Of a stretch of 64,000 bases of DNA, positions 12,573 through 26,188 are shown piece after piece (within the stretch, counting starts at the first letter, position 1; every line of letters starts with the position of its first letter). Under the pieces are notes generated by a model. The model was given only the letters and a program-made list of their open reading frames with translations, did not search any database and was not told where the DNA came from. The DNA is from Pantoea sp050157905 (GTDB lineage: Bacteria; Pseudomonadota; Gammaproteobacteria; Enterobacterales; Enterobacteriaceae), in contig NZ_JBKIWZ010000001.1 in NCBI RefSeq assembly GCF_050157905.1, positions 3,472,001 through 3,536,000 of the forward strand, read 5' to 3'. The translations under genes were made by a program, and so were the position numbers.

Positions 12573-13640
12573 ATGAGTGAACTGAAGAACGATCGTTATT
12601 TGCGTGCCCTGTTACGTCAGCCGGTCGATGTCACGCCGGTATGGATGATGCGACAAGCCGGGCGCTATTTGCCGGAGTACAAAGCGACGCGCGCCCAGGC
12701 GGGCGATTTTATGTCGCTGTGCAAAAACGCCGAGCTGGCCTGTGAAGTCACCCTGCAGCCGCTGCGCCGTTATCCGCTGGATGCCGCCATCCTCTTCAGT
12801 GACATCCTGACTATTCCGGATGCGATGGGACTGGGACTCTATTTCGAAGCGGGTGAAGGCCCGCGTTTCGCAAACCCTGTGACCTGCCGCGCGGACGTTG
12901 AGCGTTTACCGGTGCCCGATCCGGAAATGGAACTGGGCTATGTGATGAATGCCGTTCGCACCATCCGTAAAAATCTCAACGGCGACCTGCCGCTGATTGG
13001 CTTCTCAGGCAGTCCCTGGACGCTGGCGACCTATATGGTCGAAGGCGGCAGCAGCAAGGCCTTTACCCGCATCAAGAAGATGATGTATGCCGAGCCCGCC
13101 ACGCTGCACGCGATGCTGGACAAGCTGGCCGACAGCGTCATCCTCTATCTCAACGCGCAGATCCGCGCTGGTGCGCAGTCCGTCATGGTGTTTGATACCT
13201 GGGGCGGCGTACTGACCGGTCGTGACTACCGAGCGTTCTCACTCCACTACATGCACAAAATTGTCGATGGCCTGCTGCGTGAAAACGACGGCCGCCGTGT
13301 GCCGGTGACGCTGTTCACCAAAGGAGGCGGACAGTGGCTGGAAGCGATGGCGGCCACCGGCTGCGATGCGCTGGGTCTCGACTGGACCACCGATATCGAT
13401 GATGCGCGCCGTCGCGTAGGCGACAAAGTGGCGCTGCAGGGTAACATGGACCCCTCAATGCTCTATGCGGCCCCTGAGCGTATCGAACAGGAAGTGGCGG
13501 GTATCCTTGAGCGCTTTGGCGCGGGCACCGGCCACGTCTTTAATCTGGGGCACGGTATTCATCAGGATGTCCCGCCTGAAAATGCCGGCGTCTTTGTGGA
13601 GGCGGTACACCGTCTGTCACGTCCCTGGCATCAGGAGTAA
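12573..13640 (+). CDS. hemE: uroporphyrinogen decarboxylase
   Basis: Decarboxylates the four acetate side chains of uroporphyrinogen III to give coproporphyrinogen III in heme synthesis. The 355 residues (E. coli 354) show the N-terminal signature PVWMMRQAGRYLPEY, with the substrate-binding arginines, then AILFSDILTIPDAMG with the catalytic aspartate, and FNLGHGIHQDVPPEN near the C-terminus. The stop is 2 bases before nfi, and its last codons carry the nfi ribosome-binding site, so the two are translationally linked. Confidence 0.98.
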   Translation: MSELKNDRYLRALLRQPVDVTPVWMMRQAGRYLPEYKATRAQAGDFMSLCKNAELACEVTLQPLRRYPLDAAILFSDILTIPDAMGLGLYFEAGEGPRFANPVTCRADVERLPVPDPEMELGYVMNAVRTIRKNLNGDLPLIGFSGSPWTLATYMVEGGSSKAFTRIKKMMYAEPATLHAMLDKLADSVILYLNAQIRAGAQSVMVFDTWGGVLTGRDYRAFSLHYMHKIVDGLLRENDGRRVPVTLFTKGGGQWLEAMAATGCDALGLDWTTDIDDARRRVGDKVALQGNMDPSMLYAAPERIEQEVAGILERFGAGTGHVFNLGHGIHQDVPPENAGVFVEAVHRLSRPWHQE

Positions 13641-13642
13641 TC

Positions 13643-14311
13643 ATGGATATTGCCGCACTTCGCGCTGAGCAGCTTCAACGCGCCGCTGACGTGGTGCGTG
13701 AGGATGACTTCGACGTGCTGCCGCCCCGCTTTATTGGCGGGGCGGACGTGGGATTCGAGCAGGAAGGCGCGATCACGCGGGCGGCAATGGTCGTGCTGGA
13801 ATATCCCTCACTGAAGCTGGTGGAACATCGCATCGCCCGTATCGAAACCACGATGCCCTACATTCCGGGCTTCCTCTCGTTCCGGGAATATCCGGCGCTG
13901 ATGGCGGCGTGGCAGATGCTGGATCAGAAGCCGGACCTGCTGTTTGTGGACGGGCACGGCATCTCCCATCCCAGACGGCTCGGCGTCGCCTCACATTTTG
14001 GCCTGCTGGTGGATGTGCCGACGATTGGGGTGGCCAAGCGCCGCCTGTGTGGCCGTTTTGAGGAGCCGGACGCGCAGCCCGGCAGTCGTCAGCCGCTGAT
14101 CGACAAAGGCGAACAGATAGGCTGGGTCTGGCGCAGCAAGCAACGCTGCAATCCGCTGTTTGTCGCCACCGGTCATCGGGTCAGCCTGGATACTGCGCTG
14201 CAGTGGGTCGAAAACTGTACGCGCGGTTACCGTCTGCCGGAACCGACACGCTGGGCGGATGCGGTCGCCTCTAACCGAACCGCTTTCCAGCGCTGGCAAA
14301 ACGCGCTTTAA
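13643..14311 (+). CDS. nfi: endonuclease V (deoxyinosine 3' endonuclease)
   Basis: DNA repair nuclease that nicks one base 3' of hypoxanthine and other deaminated bases. The 222 residues have the metal-binding Asp35 in GGADVGF, the wedge motif PYIPGFLSFRE, and the second catalytic aspartate (Asp103) in FVDGHG. AGGAG inside the end of hemE precedes the ATG. The pairing with hemE is conserved from E. coli. Confidence 0.97.
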   Translation: MDIAALRAEQLQRAADVVREDDFDVLPPRFIGGADVGFEQEGAITRAAMVVLEYPSLKLVEHRIARIETTMPYIPGFLSFREYPALMAAWQMLDQKPDLLFVDGHGISHPRRLGVASHFGLLVDVPTIGVAKRRLCGRFEEPDAQPGSRQPLIDKGEQIGWVWRSKQRCNPLFVATGHRVSLDTALQWVENCTRGYRLPEPTRWADAVASNRTAFQRWQNAL

Positions 14312-14374
14312 CACTGTTTGTGCTGCGCTTTTGCAGTTACACTGCGGCCAGCGAAACGAATAAGAGCCACCTTT

Positions 14375-14965
14375 ATGTTACAGAACCCCGTTCATCTGCG
14401 TCTGGCAAAGCTGCAAAGCTGGCAGCACCTGACCTTTATGGCCTGCCTGTGCGAACGCATGTATCCCAATTATCATGCGTTCTGCGAGCAGACTGAGTTT
14501 GCCGAACCGGCGCTCTATCGTCGTATTCTTGATCTGATCTGGGAAAGCCTGACGGTCAAAGATGCGAAGATTAACTTCGACAGCCAGCTGGAAAAACTTG
14601 AAGCCGCCATTCCTGATGGTGATGCGTTTGAGGTTTACGGCGTCTATCCGGCTATCGATGCCTGCGTGGCATTGAGTGAGGTCGTTCATGCGCAGCTGAG
14701 CGGGGAAACGCTTGAGCATGCTATTGAAGTCAGCAGGACCTCAATTACCACGGTGGCCATGCTGGAAATGACTCAGGCCGGACGCGAAATGACCGACGAA
14801 GAGCTGCGTGAAAACCCGGCTGTCATTGATGAGTGGGACCTTCAGTGGGAGATTTTCCGCCTGCTGGCGGAGTGCGAAGAGCGCGACCTGGAATTGATTA
14901 AGGGTCTGCGATCTGACCTGCGTGAAGCGGGAATTAGCAACATCGGTATAAATTTCCAGCAGTAA
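14375..14965 (+). CDS. yjaG: DUF416 family protein YjaG
   Basis: A conserved protein of unknown function, 196 residues, the same length as in E. coli. Typical blocks are SWQHLTFMACLCERMYPNY, VKDAKINFDSQLEKLE and the C-terminal SNIGINFQQ. It is acidic, largely helical and has no signal peptide. The ATG at 14375 follows AAGAG by 8 bases; a frame extension to 14318 has no ribosome-binding site. It lies between nfi and hupA as in E. coli. Confidence 0.95.
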   Translation: MLQNPVHLRLAKLQSWQHLTFMACLCERMYPNYHAFCEQTEFAEPALYRRILDLIWESLTVKDAKINFDSQLEKLEAAIPDGDAFEVYGVYPAIDACVALSEVVHAQLSGETLEHAIEVSRTSITTVAMLEMTQAGREMTDEELRENPAVIDEWDLQWEIFRLLAECEERDLELIKGLRSDLREAGISNIGINFQQ

Positions 14966-15018
14966 GGCGATAAAACGTGACTTCAGGCCCGAATTAGCGC
15001 GCCTGGAGGCTTCACATC

Positions 15019-15050
15019 GGCCCCCTCTCTGGTCTACATTTGGGGGGCTG
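15019..15050. other. hairpin upstream of hupA
   Basis: GCCCCC and GGGGGC arms enclose about 17 bases between yjaG and hupA. There is no T-run after it, so it may be a weak terminator for yjaG or part of the hupA control region. The rest of the 188-base spacer, which must hold the hupA promoter, shows no hexamers I would name with confidence. Confidence 0.3.
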
Positions 15051-15153
15051 AAAATTGTGGCTATCGGTGCGTGCAGGCAGAAGAGTGCCAGAATATGGCT
15101 TTTCCCTCGCACTCGTTGCTTAGCAAGCGATAAATACACTTTAAGGATAACTT

Positions 15154-15426
15154 ATGAACAAGACTCAACTGATTGATGTGATCGCAGAAAAAGCTGACCT
15201 GTCTAAAACCCAGGCTAAGGCAGCGCTGGAATCAACTCTGGCTGCGATTACTGAGTCTCTGAAAGATGGTGATGCTGTACAACTGGTTGGTTTTGGTACT
15301 TTTAAAGTGAACCACCGCGCTGAGCGTACCGGTCGTAACCCGCAGACTGGCAAAGAGATCAAAATCGCTGCAGCAAACGTACCGGCATTCGTGTCTGGTA
15401 AAGCGCTGAAAGACGCCGTTAAGTAA
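15154..15426 (+). CDS. hupA: DNA-binding protein HU-alpha
   Basis: Small nucleoid protein that bends and constrains DNA, working as an HU alpha-beta dimer. The 90 residues are nearly identical to E. coli HupA, with the beta-arm segment FGTFKVNHRAERTGRNPQTG and the tip proline in RNPQTG. AAGGA sits 7 bases before the ATG. Codon use is highly biased, as expected for an abundant protein, and a strong terminator follows. Confidence 0.99.
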   Translation: MNKTQLIDVIAEKADLSKTQAKAALESTLAAITESLKDGDAVQLVGFGTFKVNHRAERTGRNPQTGKEIKIAAANVPAFVSGKALKDAVK

Positions 15427-15456
15427 GACGTCGCACTGCGGTTAAGCTTTAAAACA

Positions 15457-15480
15457 GGGGGCGTTTCGCCCCTTTTGTTT
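15457..15480 (+). terminator. hupA rho-independent terminator
   Basis: A stem GGGGCG-TTT-CGCCCC (15458-15472) is followed by TTTTGTTT, 31 bases after the hupA stop. The downstream lipoprotein gene starts at 15496, so it probably depends on read-through or on a promoter close by. Confidence 0.9.
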
Positions 15481-15495
15481 AAGAGGCCTGCCATC

Positions 15496-16158
15496 ATGAC
15501 CCCGCTGTTTCAGCGTTTATCTGTTCTGTCTCTCTCCCTGTTTCTTTTTGGCTGTAGCGCCACTCCGGATATTCCTCCCTTTTCTGCCAGCGGCTATCTT
15601 GCCGATCGCGGCGTCGTGCGTATCTGGCGTAAAAATAACGATCATCAGTCGGTGCATATCCGCACCCTCTATACGCCGTTCAGCGGCGGTGAGGGCGAGG
15701 TAACGGACTATGTCTGGCTGGAAGATGCTCTGACCAGCATTCAGCGTCAGGTAAAGGGAAATGCACCTGACGATGTGACTCTGCGCTTTGACCAAACCGG
15801 TGGCCTTACCTTTATGCAGCGTCAGCTTGCAGGCCGCCGTGAAGCGGTCAGCCCCGATGCGGTTGAGCTCTATAAGTTTGATGCGCAGCGAATGCGTAAC
15901 CTCAGCGATGCCCTGCTGAGCGGCCGGGTGTTCCTCAGGCAGGGACACTGGCAGGGAAACGGGATAGTGACACGTTGTGAAGGTCAGCGGGTCAGACCGG
16001 CGTTTGACGCTGATGCGCTGCAGAGGCTGACACAGCAGCAGAGTCATGCCCGGACACCGCTGATGGTGTCATGGCTTGAAGCGCCAGAAGGCGTTCAGCT
16101 GTTGCGGATGAGCCAGCAGGATGCGTGCTCACAGCAGCCGACAGAAGACGATATGTGA
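15496..16158 (+). CDS. yjaH: DUF1481 lipoprotein YjaH
   Basis: A predicted lipoprotein of 220 residues with unknown function. The N-terminus is a lipoprotein signal: a hydrophobic stretch ending in LFLFGC, with the lipidated cysteine at residue 20. The residues after it (SAT) give no inner-membrane retention signal, so outer-membrane anchoring is likely. I used the ATG at 15496 because AGAGG lies about 9 bases upstream; an ATG 7 codons earlier falls inside the hupA terminator. In E. coli the gene also follows hupA. Here zraP and zraSR, which come next in E. coli, are missing and purD follows on the other strand. Confidence 0.88.
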   Translation: MTPLFQRLSVLSLSLFLFGCSATPDIPPFSASGYLADRGVVRIWRKNNDHQSVHIRTLYTPFSGGEGEVTDYVWLEDALTSIQRQVKGNAPDDVTLRFDQTGGLTFMQRQLAGRREAVSPDAVELYKFDAQRMRNLSDALLSGRVFLRQGHWQGNGIVTRCEGQRVRPAFDADALQRLTQQQSHARTPLMVSWLEAPEGVQLLRMSQQDACSQQPTEDDM

Positions 16159-16165
16159 AGGGAAA

Positions 16166-16185
16166 GGGGGGCACCGGGTGCCCCC
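16166..16185. terminator. hairpin between convergent yjaH and purD
   Basis: GGGGGCAC-CGG-GTGCCCCC (16167-16185) is a perfect 8-base-pair stem lying 8 bases after the yjaH stop and just before the purD stop. T-tracts are poor on both sides, so it may terminate both transcripts only weakly or protect their ends. Confidence 0.5.
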
Positions 16186-16190
16186 TGAAC

Positions 16191-17471
16191 TTATTTGCGA
16201 TTAATGGCGCGGTAGCCGATATCGCGACGGCAGAAACTGCCCTGCCAGGAGATAGGCTTCGTCAGTTCATAGGCACGCTGTTGAGCAGCTGCCACATCCT
16301 CACCCAGCGCGGTGACACAGAGCACGCGGCCGCCGTTCGTCAGCACCCGGTCCTCTTCCAGACGGGTGCCGGCGTGGAAGACTTTGCCATCCGTAACCTC
16401 TTCCAGCGGCAGACCATGGATCTGATCGCCCTGTGCGTAGTCGCCCGGATAACCCCCTGCCGCCAGCACCACGCCCAGCGCAGGGCGGGGATCCCAGTCC
16501 GACGTTTTTTGATCCAGCGTCCCTTCGCAGGCGGCCAGGCAAAGATCGACCAGATCCGACTGCAGGCGCAGCATGATCGGCTGTGTTTCCGGATCGCCAA
16601 AGCGACAGTTGAATTCGATCACTTTCGGCTGGCCGGTGTGATCGATCATCAGGCCGGCATAGAGAAAACCGGTGTAGACGTTGCCTTCAGCGGCCATGCC
16701 ACGCACGGTCGGCCAGATAACCTGATCCATGACGCGCTGGTGGATCTCATCCGTCACTACCGGAGCCGGTGAGTAAGCGCCCATTCCGCCGGTATTCGGT
16801 CCGGTGTCGCCATCGCCCACACGTTTATGGTCCTGGCTGGTAGCCATCGGCAGCACATGCTCGCCATCGACCATCACGATAAAGCTGGCTTCTTCGCCTT
16901 CAAGGAACTCTTCGATCACGATACGGTGTCCGGCATCGCCAAAGGCGTTACCGGCCAGCATATCCTGCACCGCCTCTTCAGCTTCCTGCAGCGTCATCGC
17001 CACAATCACGCCTTTACCCGCGGCCAGGCCGTCAGCCTTAATGACGATGGGTGCGCCTTTCTCGCGCAGCCAGGCCAGCGCCGGCTCGACTTCAGTGAAA
17101 TTCTGGTAAGCGGCGCTGGGGATCTGATGACGCGCCAGGAAGTCCTTGGTAAAGGCTTTCGAACCTTCCAGCTGTGCTGCGGCCTGGGTAGGGCCAAAGA
17201 TATTGAGTCCGGCCTCACGGAAGGCATCGACCACGCCAATCACCAGCGGCGCTTCCGGCCCGACGATTGTCAGATCGATCTTTTCGCGCTGTGCAAACTC
17301 AAGCAGGGCAGGGATATCGGTCGCACTGATGGCGACATTCTGCAGTGCCGGCTCCAGTGCCGTTCCGGCGTTACCCGGTGCAACGAACACGGTTTCCGCC
17401 AGCGGCGACTGAGCGGCTTTCCAGGCCAGCGCATGTTCACGTCCGCCATTGCCGATTACTAAAATTCTCAT
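16191..17471 (-). CDS. purD: phosphoribosylamine-glycine ligase
   Basis: ATP-grasp enzyme joining glycine to phosphoribosylamine, the second step of purine synthesis. The 426 residues (E. coli 429) begin with MRILVIGNGGREHALAWK and contain the GPEAPL motif, the ATP-grasp lysine region IVIKADGLAAGKGV, and NCRFGDPETQPIM with metal ligands. It starts 19 bases after purH and is the second gene of the purHD operon. Confidence 0.98.
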   Translation of the reverse strand: MRILVIGNGGREHALAWKAAQSPLAETVFVAPGNAGTALEPALQNVAISATDIPALLEFAQREKIDLTIVGPEAPLVIGVVDAFREAGLNIFGPTQAAAQLEGSKAFTKDFLARHQIPSAAYQNFTEVEPALAWLREKGAPIVIKADGLAAGKGVIVAMTLQEAEEAVQDMLAGNAFGDAGHRIVIEEFLEGEEASFIVMVDGEHVLPMATSQDHKRVGDGDTGPNTGGMGAYSPAPVVTDEIHQRVMDQVIWPTVRGMAAEGNVYTGFLYAGLMIDHTGQPKVIEFNCRFGDPETQPIMLRLQSDLVDLCLAACEGTLDQKTSDWDPRPALGVVLAAGGYPGDYAQGDQIHGLPLEEVTDGKVFHAGTRLEEDRVLTNGGRVLCVTALGEDVAAAQQRAYELTKPISWQGSFCRRDIGYRAINRK

Positions 17472-17490
17472 CTGTTACTCTCCGGAGTGA

Positions 17491-19080
17491 TTAATGGCGG
17501 AAATGACGCATGTCGGTGAAGATCATGGCAATGCCATGCTCATCTGCGGCGGCAATCACTTCTTCATCGCGGATAGAGCCGCCAGGCTGGATCACACAGC
17601 TCACACCGACGGCGGCTGCAGCATCAATACCGTCGCGGAAGGGGAAGAACGCATCCGAAGCCATCGCCGAGCCTTTGACTTCCAGACCTTCATCACCGGC
17701 TTTGATACCCGCAATCTTAGCCGAGTAGACGCGACTCATCTGCCCGGCGCCGATACCGATAGTCATGCCGTCACGTGCATAAACGATGGCATTCGATTTC
17801 ACAAACTTGGCGACCTTCCAGCAGAACAAAGCATCACGCAGCTCCTGCTCTGACGGCTGACGCTTGCTCACCACGCGCAGCTGGCTGGCGTCGACCATAC
17901 CAAGATCGCGATCCTGAACCAGCAGGCCGCCATTTACGCGTTTGAAATCCAGCGCAGCCGTGCGGTTCTGCCACTGACCGCAGATCAGCACACGGACGTT
18001 CTGCTTGGCGGCAGTGATTTTCAGCGCTGCCTCGGAAACGGCCGGTGCGATGATCACCTCGACGAACTGGCGACTGATAATCGCCTGCGCTGTGGCTTCA
18101 TCCAGCTCACGGTTAAAGGCGATGATGCCACCGAATGCGGAGGTCGGGTCGGTCTGGTAAGCGCGATCATAAGCTGACAGCAGACTGTCACCGGTTGCCA
18201 CGCCGCAGGGGTTGGCATGCTTGACGATAACGCAGGCAGGCTCGCTGAACTCTTTCACACACTCCAGCGCCGCGTCTGTGTCAGCAATATTATTATAGGA
18301 GAGCGCCTTGCCCTGAACCTGCTGCGCCGTCGCTACCGACGCTTCAGCAATGTTCTCTTCTATATAGAAGGCGGCATCCTGATGGCTGTTTTCGCCGTAG
18401 CGCATATCCTGCTTCTTGATGAAGTTCAGATTCAGAGTACGGGGGAAGCGACCGGCGGGCTGATGACGTTCGCCGTGATAGGCGGGCACCAGGCTGCCGA
18501 AGTAGTTAGCGATCATACTGTCGTACGAGGCGGTATGTTCAAACGCCTTAATCGCCAGGTCAAAACGGGTCTCAAGCGTCAGGCCATTTTCGTGGGCATC
18601 CATCTCAGCGATGATCGCCTCGTAGTCGCCACTGCTGACCACGATAGCCACATCCTTATGGTTCTTGGCAGCCGAGCGCACCATCGTCGGGCCACCGATA
18701 TCGATATTCTCTACGGCATCTTCCAGTGAGCAACCTTCACGGGCAACCGTCTGTGCAAAGGGATAAAGGTTAACGACCACCATGTCGATTGGGCTGATGT
18801 CATGCTGCGCCATGATGGCATCATCCTGGCCGCGACGACCTAAAATGCCGCCATGCACTTTCGGATGCAGGGTTTTAACGCGTCCATCCATCATTTCCGG
18901 GAAGCCGGTGTAGTCAGAGACTTCTGTGACAGCCAGACCCGCTTCCGCCAGCAGGCGAGCGGTGCCACCTGTAGAGAGCAGTTCGACACCGCGGTGGGAG
19001 AGCGCCTGAGCAAATTCGAGGATACCGGCTTTATCAGAAACACTGAGCAAGGCGCGGCGTACAGGACGAGGTTGTTGCAT
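17491..19080 (-). CDS. purH: bifunctional AICAR transformylase / IMP cyclohydrolase
   Basis: Catalyses the last two steps of IMP synthesis. The 529 residues equal the E. coli length. The N-terminal cyclohydrolase domain (about 1-200) holds SDKAGILEFAQAL and STGGTARLL; the C-terminal transformylase domain holds MRYGENSHQ and the catalytic Lys-His pair in IVKHANPCGVA. First gene of purHD, with a long leader of about 140 bases and a PurR box at the promoter. Divergent from the rRNA operon, as in E. coli. Confidence 0.98.
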   Translation of the reverse strand: MQQPRPVRRALLSVSDKAGILEFAQALSHRGVELLSTGGTARLLAEAGLAVTEVSDYTGFPEMMDGRVKTLHPKVHGGILGRRGQDDAIMAQHDISPIDMVVVNLYPFAQTVAREGCSLEDAVENIDIGGPTMVRSAAKNHKDVAIVVSSGDYEAIIAEMDAHENGLTLETRFDLAIKAFEHTASYDSMIANYFGSLVPAYHGERHQPAGRFPRTLNLNFIKKQDMRYGENSHQDAAFYIEENIAEASVATAQQVQGKALSYNNIADTDAALECVKEFSEPACVIVKHANPCGVATGDSLLSAYDRAYQTDPTSAFGGIIAFNRELDEATAQAIISRQFVEVIIAPAVSEAALKITAAKQNVRVLICGQWQNRTAALDFKRVNGGLLVQDRDLGMVDASQLRVVSKRQPSEQELRDALFCWKVAKFVKSNAIVYARDGMTIGIGAGQMSRVYSAKIAGIKAGDEGLEVKGSAMASDAFFPFRDGIDAAAAVGVSCVIQPGGSIRDEEVIAAADEHGIAMIFTDMRHFRH

Positions 19081-19222
19081 GGTGGTTTATCCCTTGGCTT
19101 TGTTTCGCGTATATAAGAGCGTTACATCAGGCTTTAGCATGTTTTTCGCTTCTCTATAAGAAGTAAAAAATTAAAAACCTCAGGTAACGCCCCGAAAAGG
19201 GGTATCCGTAACGATGCCCGGC

Positions 19223-19244
19223 ATTGTAGCGAAAACGTTTGCGT
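19223..19244 (-). promoter_or_regulatory. purHD promoter with PurR operator
   Basis: On the minus strand the 16-base sequence ACGCAAACGTTTTCGC (19244-19229) matches the PurR box consensus closely. It directly precedes a -10 element TACAAT (19228-19223), so the repressor would cover the spacer. The -35 is weak. PurR with hypoxanthine or guanine should repress purHD, as in E. coli. Confidence 0.9.
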
Positions 19245-19360
19245 GATGCTCGTCTAAATTTATTACGCCGGTGAGTGTGGATAACATTGTGTGTAACTGC
19301 GTATAACAGCGGCTTTTGCTGTGGAATGCAGCGAACACGCTTTTTTATGCAATTTATGGG

Positions 19361-19388
19361 TTGCGCCGCCGGAACAACTCCCTATAAT
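19361..19388 (+). promoter_or_regulatory. rRNA operon promoter P1
   Basis: TTGCGC (19361-19366) and TATAAT (19383-19388) are separated by 16 bases, the suboptimal spacing typical of rrn P1, and followed by a GC-rich GCGC discriminator expected for stringent control. The A/T-rich stretch just upstream (19340-19358) fits an UP element. Confidence 0.88.
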
Positions 19389-19479
19389 GCGCATCCATCG
19401 ACACGGCACACCGGCAACGGGAAGCGTGCTGAGAGGTTCAGGAGACTGACCCGCCGGAGAAAAACTTCTGAAAAAGAGG

Positions 19480-19507
19480 TTGACTCTGAAGGAGGAAAGC
19501 GTAATAT
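19480..19507 (+). promoter_or_regulatory. rRNA operon promoter P2
   Basis: TTGACT (19480-19485) and TAATAT (19502-19507) lie 16 bases apart, about 119 bases downstream of P1, as in E. coli rrn operons. Confidence 0.82.
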
Positions 19508-19547
19508 ACGCCACCTCGCGACAGGACGCTAACGCACTGTTCGCGCT

Positions 19548-19560
19548 GCTCTTTAACAAT
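19548..19560 (+). promoter_or_regulatory. boxA antitermination site of the rrn leader
   Basis: TGCTCTTTAACAA is the canonical boxA sequence bound by NusB-NusE. It lies in the leader between P2 and the 16S gene. The same 13 bases recur before the 23S gene. Confidence 0.9.
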
Positions 19561-19712
19561 TTATCAGACAATCTGTGTGGGCACTCGCAGGATTGATATC
19601 AGCGTCTCCGGACGCAAAAAAATATCAAGTCTCACGAGTGAACACATAATGACATTCATTATGACGTTTTACAGATGAGCATCGCTGCACTGGTTGCAGC
19701 AAATCAAACTTT

Positions 19713-21254
<1,542 letters not shown>

Positions 21255-21327
21255 CCTTAAGATACAGTCCCGCGCAGTGCTCACACAGATTGTCTGATAA
21301 AAAGTAACGAGCAGAAAAAACCTCTAC

Positions 21328-21404
<77 letters not shown>

Positions 21405-21542
21405 AATTCGCACTCACGCTGCGTTATGTCTCCGGCTCGCATAGTTCACTATGCTTCGCGAAGACATGCCTTGCCTGAGCACGAATTGCACTTCTCACGA
21501 AGTGTACTCGGTTGAACGTAGTGGTCTCTGCAGTAACTGTAT

Positions 21543-21618
21543 GGGGCTATAGCTCAGCTGGGAGAGCGCCTGCCTTGCACGCAGGAGGTCAGCGGTTCGA
21601 TCCCGCTTAGCTCCACCA
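21543..21618 (+). tRNA. tRNA-Ala (UGC)
   Basis: 76 bases from GGGGCTATAGCTCAGC to AGCTCCACCA, with anticodon TGC in CTTGCAC and an encoded CCA. Second tRNA of the spacer. E. coli rrnE, at the same chromosomal place, has tRNA-Glu instead. Confidence 0.99.
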
Positions 21619-21685
21619 TACCGTTTTAACTGTTTTTTCTGAAATACCTCAGAGCGTACCGGCAACGGTGTGCTGTGACGTATTA

Positions 21686-21698
21686 TGCTCTTTAACAA
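21686..21698 (+). promoter_or_regulatory. boxA before 23S rRNA
   Basis: TGCTCTTTAACAA again, in the 16S-23S spacer, the usual second antitermination site of rRNA operons. Confidence 0.85.
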
Positions 21699-21826
21699 TC
21701 CGGAACAAGCTGAAAATTGAAACGACGCGTCGCTTTCATTCTCCGTAATAAGAATGAAAAAGGCGATGCGTACGAGTCTCTCAAATGCTTGCAGTCCGCA
21801 GCGTGAAAAACGCCTGTGGGTTGTGA

Positions 21827-24730
<2,904 letters not shown>

Positions 24731-24817
24731 ACAACGCCAGAGGCGTTTTTGAGAGACGATTTTCAGCCTGAACCGGATAAGTCTGCGCGGCCCCAGGGCG
24801 GCGCGGAAGACAGAATC

Positions 24818-24937
24818 TGCCTGGCGGCTTTAGCGCGGTGGTCCCACCTGACCCCATGCCGAACTCAGAAGTGAAACGCCGTAGCGCCGATGGTAGTGTG
24901 GGGCCTCCCCATGCGAGAGTAGGGAACTGCCAGGCAT
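24818..24937 (+). rRNA. rrf: 5S ribosomal RNA
   Basis: 120 bases from TGCCTGGCGGCTTTAGCGCG to CTGCCAGGCAT, with complementary ends. Single copy; there is no second 5S or distal tRNA before the terminator. Confidence 0.99.
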
Positions 24938-24951
24938 TGTATAAGTGAAGA

Positions 24952-24980
24952 AGCCCCGCACGCGAGTGCGGGGCTTTTTT
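24952..24980 (+). terminator. rRNA operon terminator
   Basis: A perfect 10-base-pair stem AGCCCCGCAC-GCGA-GTGCGGGGCT (24952-24975) is followed by a T-run, 14 bases after the 5S gene. Confidence 0.95.
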
Positions 24981-25073
24981 ACGTCTGTAGTCTGCCCGTT
25001 TAAAACTGAAACATTTTCATTTTCTGCATCAAACCTCGACAATCCCGACCGATCAGGCTAATGTTGGGCATCC

Positions 25074-25097
25074 AGATGTCTAAACGTTTATATGGTT
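25074..25097 (+). promoter_or_regulatory. tandem MetJ boxes of metA
   Basis: Three contiguous octamers, AGATGTCT, AAACGTTT and ATATGGTT, resemble the met-box consensus AGACGTCT, the first two well. They lie 19-42 bases before the metA start. MetJ with S-adenosylmethionine should bind here and repress. Confidence 0.82.
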
Positions 25098-25115
25098 GCA
25101 AGAGGTGCGCAGGCT

Positions 25116-26045
25116 ATGCCAATCAGGATCCCCGACGAATTACCGGCAGTGAATTTTTTACGCGATGAAAACGTCTTTGTGATGACCTCGTCGCGCGCCA
25201 GTGTTCAGGAGATTCGCCCGCTTAAAGTGCTCATACTGAATCTGATGCCGAAAAAGATCGAAACCGAAAATCAGTTTCTGCGTCTGCTGTCCAACTCGCC
25301 ACTCCAAATCGATATACAGCTGCTGCGTATCGATAGCCGCGAGTCACGTAATACGCCCTCTGAACACCTTAATAACTTCTACTGCAATTTTGAAGATATC
25401 CAGCATGACAACTACGACGGCTTAATCGTTACAGGTGCGCCACTCGGGCTGGTCGATTTCAATGATGTCGCCTACTGGCCACAGATCCAGCGCGTACTGC
25501 ACTGGGCAAACGAGCATGTCACCTCCACCCTGTTTGTCTGCTGGGCGGTGCAGGCCGCACTCAATATTCTGTATGGGATTCCTAAGCAAACCCGGCATAA
25601 CAAACTGTCGGGCGTCTATGAGCATCAGATACTGCATCCTCATGCCTTACTGACGCGGGGGTTTGATGATAATTTCCTGGCACCCCATTCACGTTATGCG
25701 GATTTTCCTTCCCAGCTGATCAGGGATTACACCGATCTCGAGCTGTTTGCTGAATCAGAACAGACGGGTGCTTATCTGATGGCGAGCAGGGACAAACGTC
25801 TGGTATTTGTTACCGGCCATCCGGAGTATGACGCCCTGACGTTATCGGGTGAGTATCATCGTGATTATGAAGCGGGCGTAAATCCGGACGTTCCCCATAA
25901 CTACTTCCCACAGGATAATCCGGCCCTGCCACCGCGTGCGACATGGCGTAGTCATGGCAACCTGCTGTTCTCTAACTGGCTCAACTACTACGTTTACCAG
26001 ATTACGCCATTCGATCTGCGTCACATGAACCCGACGCTGGAATAG
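25116..26045 (+). CDS. metA: homoserine O-succinyltransferase
   Basis: First committed step of methionine synthesis: succinyl transfer from succinyl-CoA to homoserine. The 309 residues equal E. coli MetA. The nucleophile Cys142 lies in FVCWAVQAALN and the His-Glu pair in FVTGHPEYDA; conserved LNLMPKKIETENQF is intact. I chose the ATG at 25116 (MPIRIPDELP), which matches the family; an in-frame ATG at 25092 lies in the MetJ boxes. It follows the rRNA operon directly: yjaA and yjaB, which intervene in E. coli, are absent. Confidence 0.98.
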   Translation: MPIRIPDELPAVNFLRDENVFVMTSSRASVQEIRPLKVLILNLMPKKIETENQFLRLLSNSPLQIDIQLLRIDSRESRNTPSEHLNNFYCNFEDIQHDNYDGLIVTGAPLGLVDFNDVAYWPQIQRVLHWANEHVTSTLFVCWAVQAALNILYGIPKQTRHNKLSGVYEHQILHPHALLTRGFDDNFLAPHSRYADFPSQLIRDYTDLELFAESEQTGAYLMASRDKRLVFVTGHPEYDALTLSGEYHRDYEAGVNPDVPHNYFPQDNPALPPRATWRSHGNLLFSNWLNYYVYQITPFDLRHMNPTLE

Positions 26046-26065
26046 GCCCGCTCCGGGATCAACTG

Positions 26066-26099
26066 AACCGTGTTAGCCGCTGGCAGCACGGTTTTTTTT
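26066..26099 (+). terminator. metA terminator
   Basis: AACCGTG (26066-26072) pairs with CACGGTT (26087-26093) around an imperfect 14-base loop and is followed by a long T-run, 20 bases after metA. Confidence 0.85.
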
Positions 26100-26188
26100 C
26101 GCCTGTACGTCACGGCTGAAAAGGCTTCTTTTACCGGTTAAGGCTTTAATGTTATTAAATTCAACGAGATAGTCTAACTATTTACTTA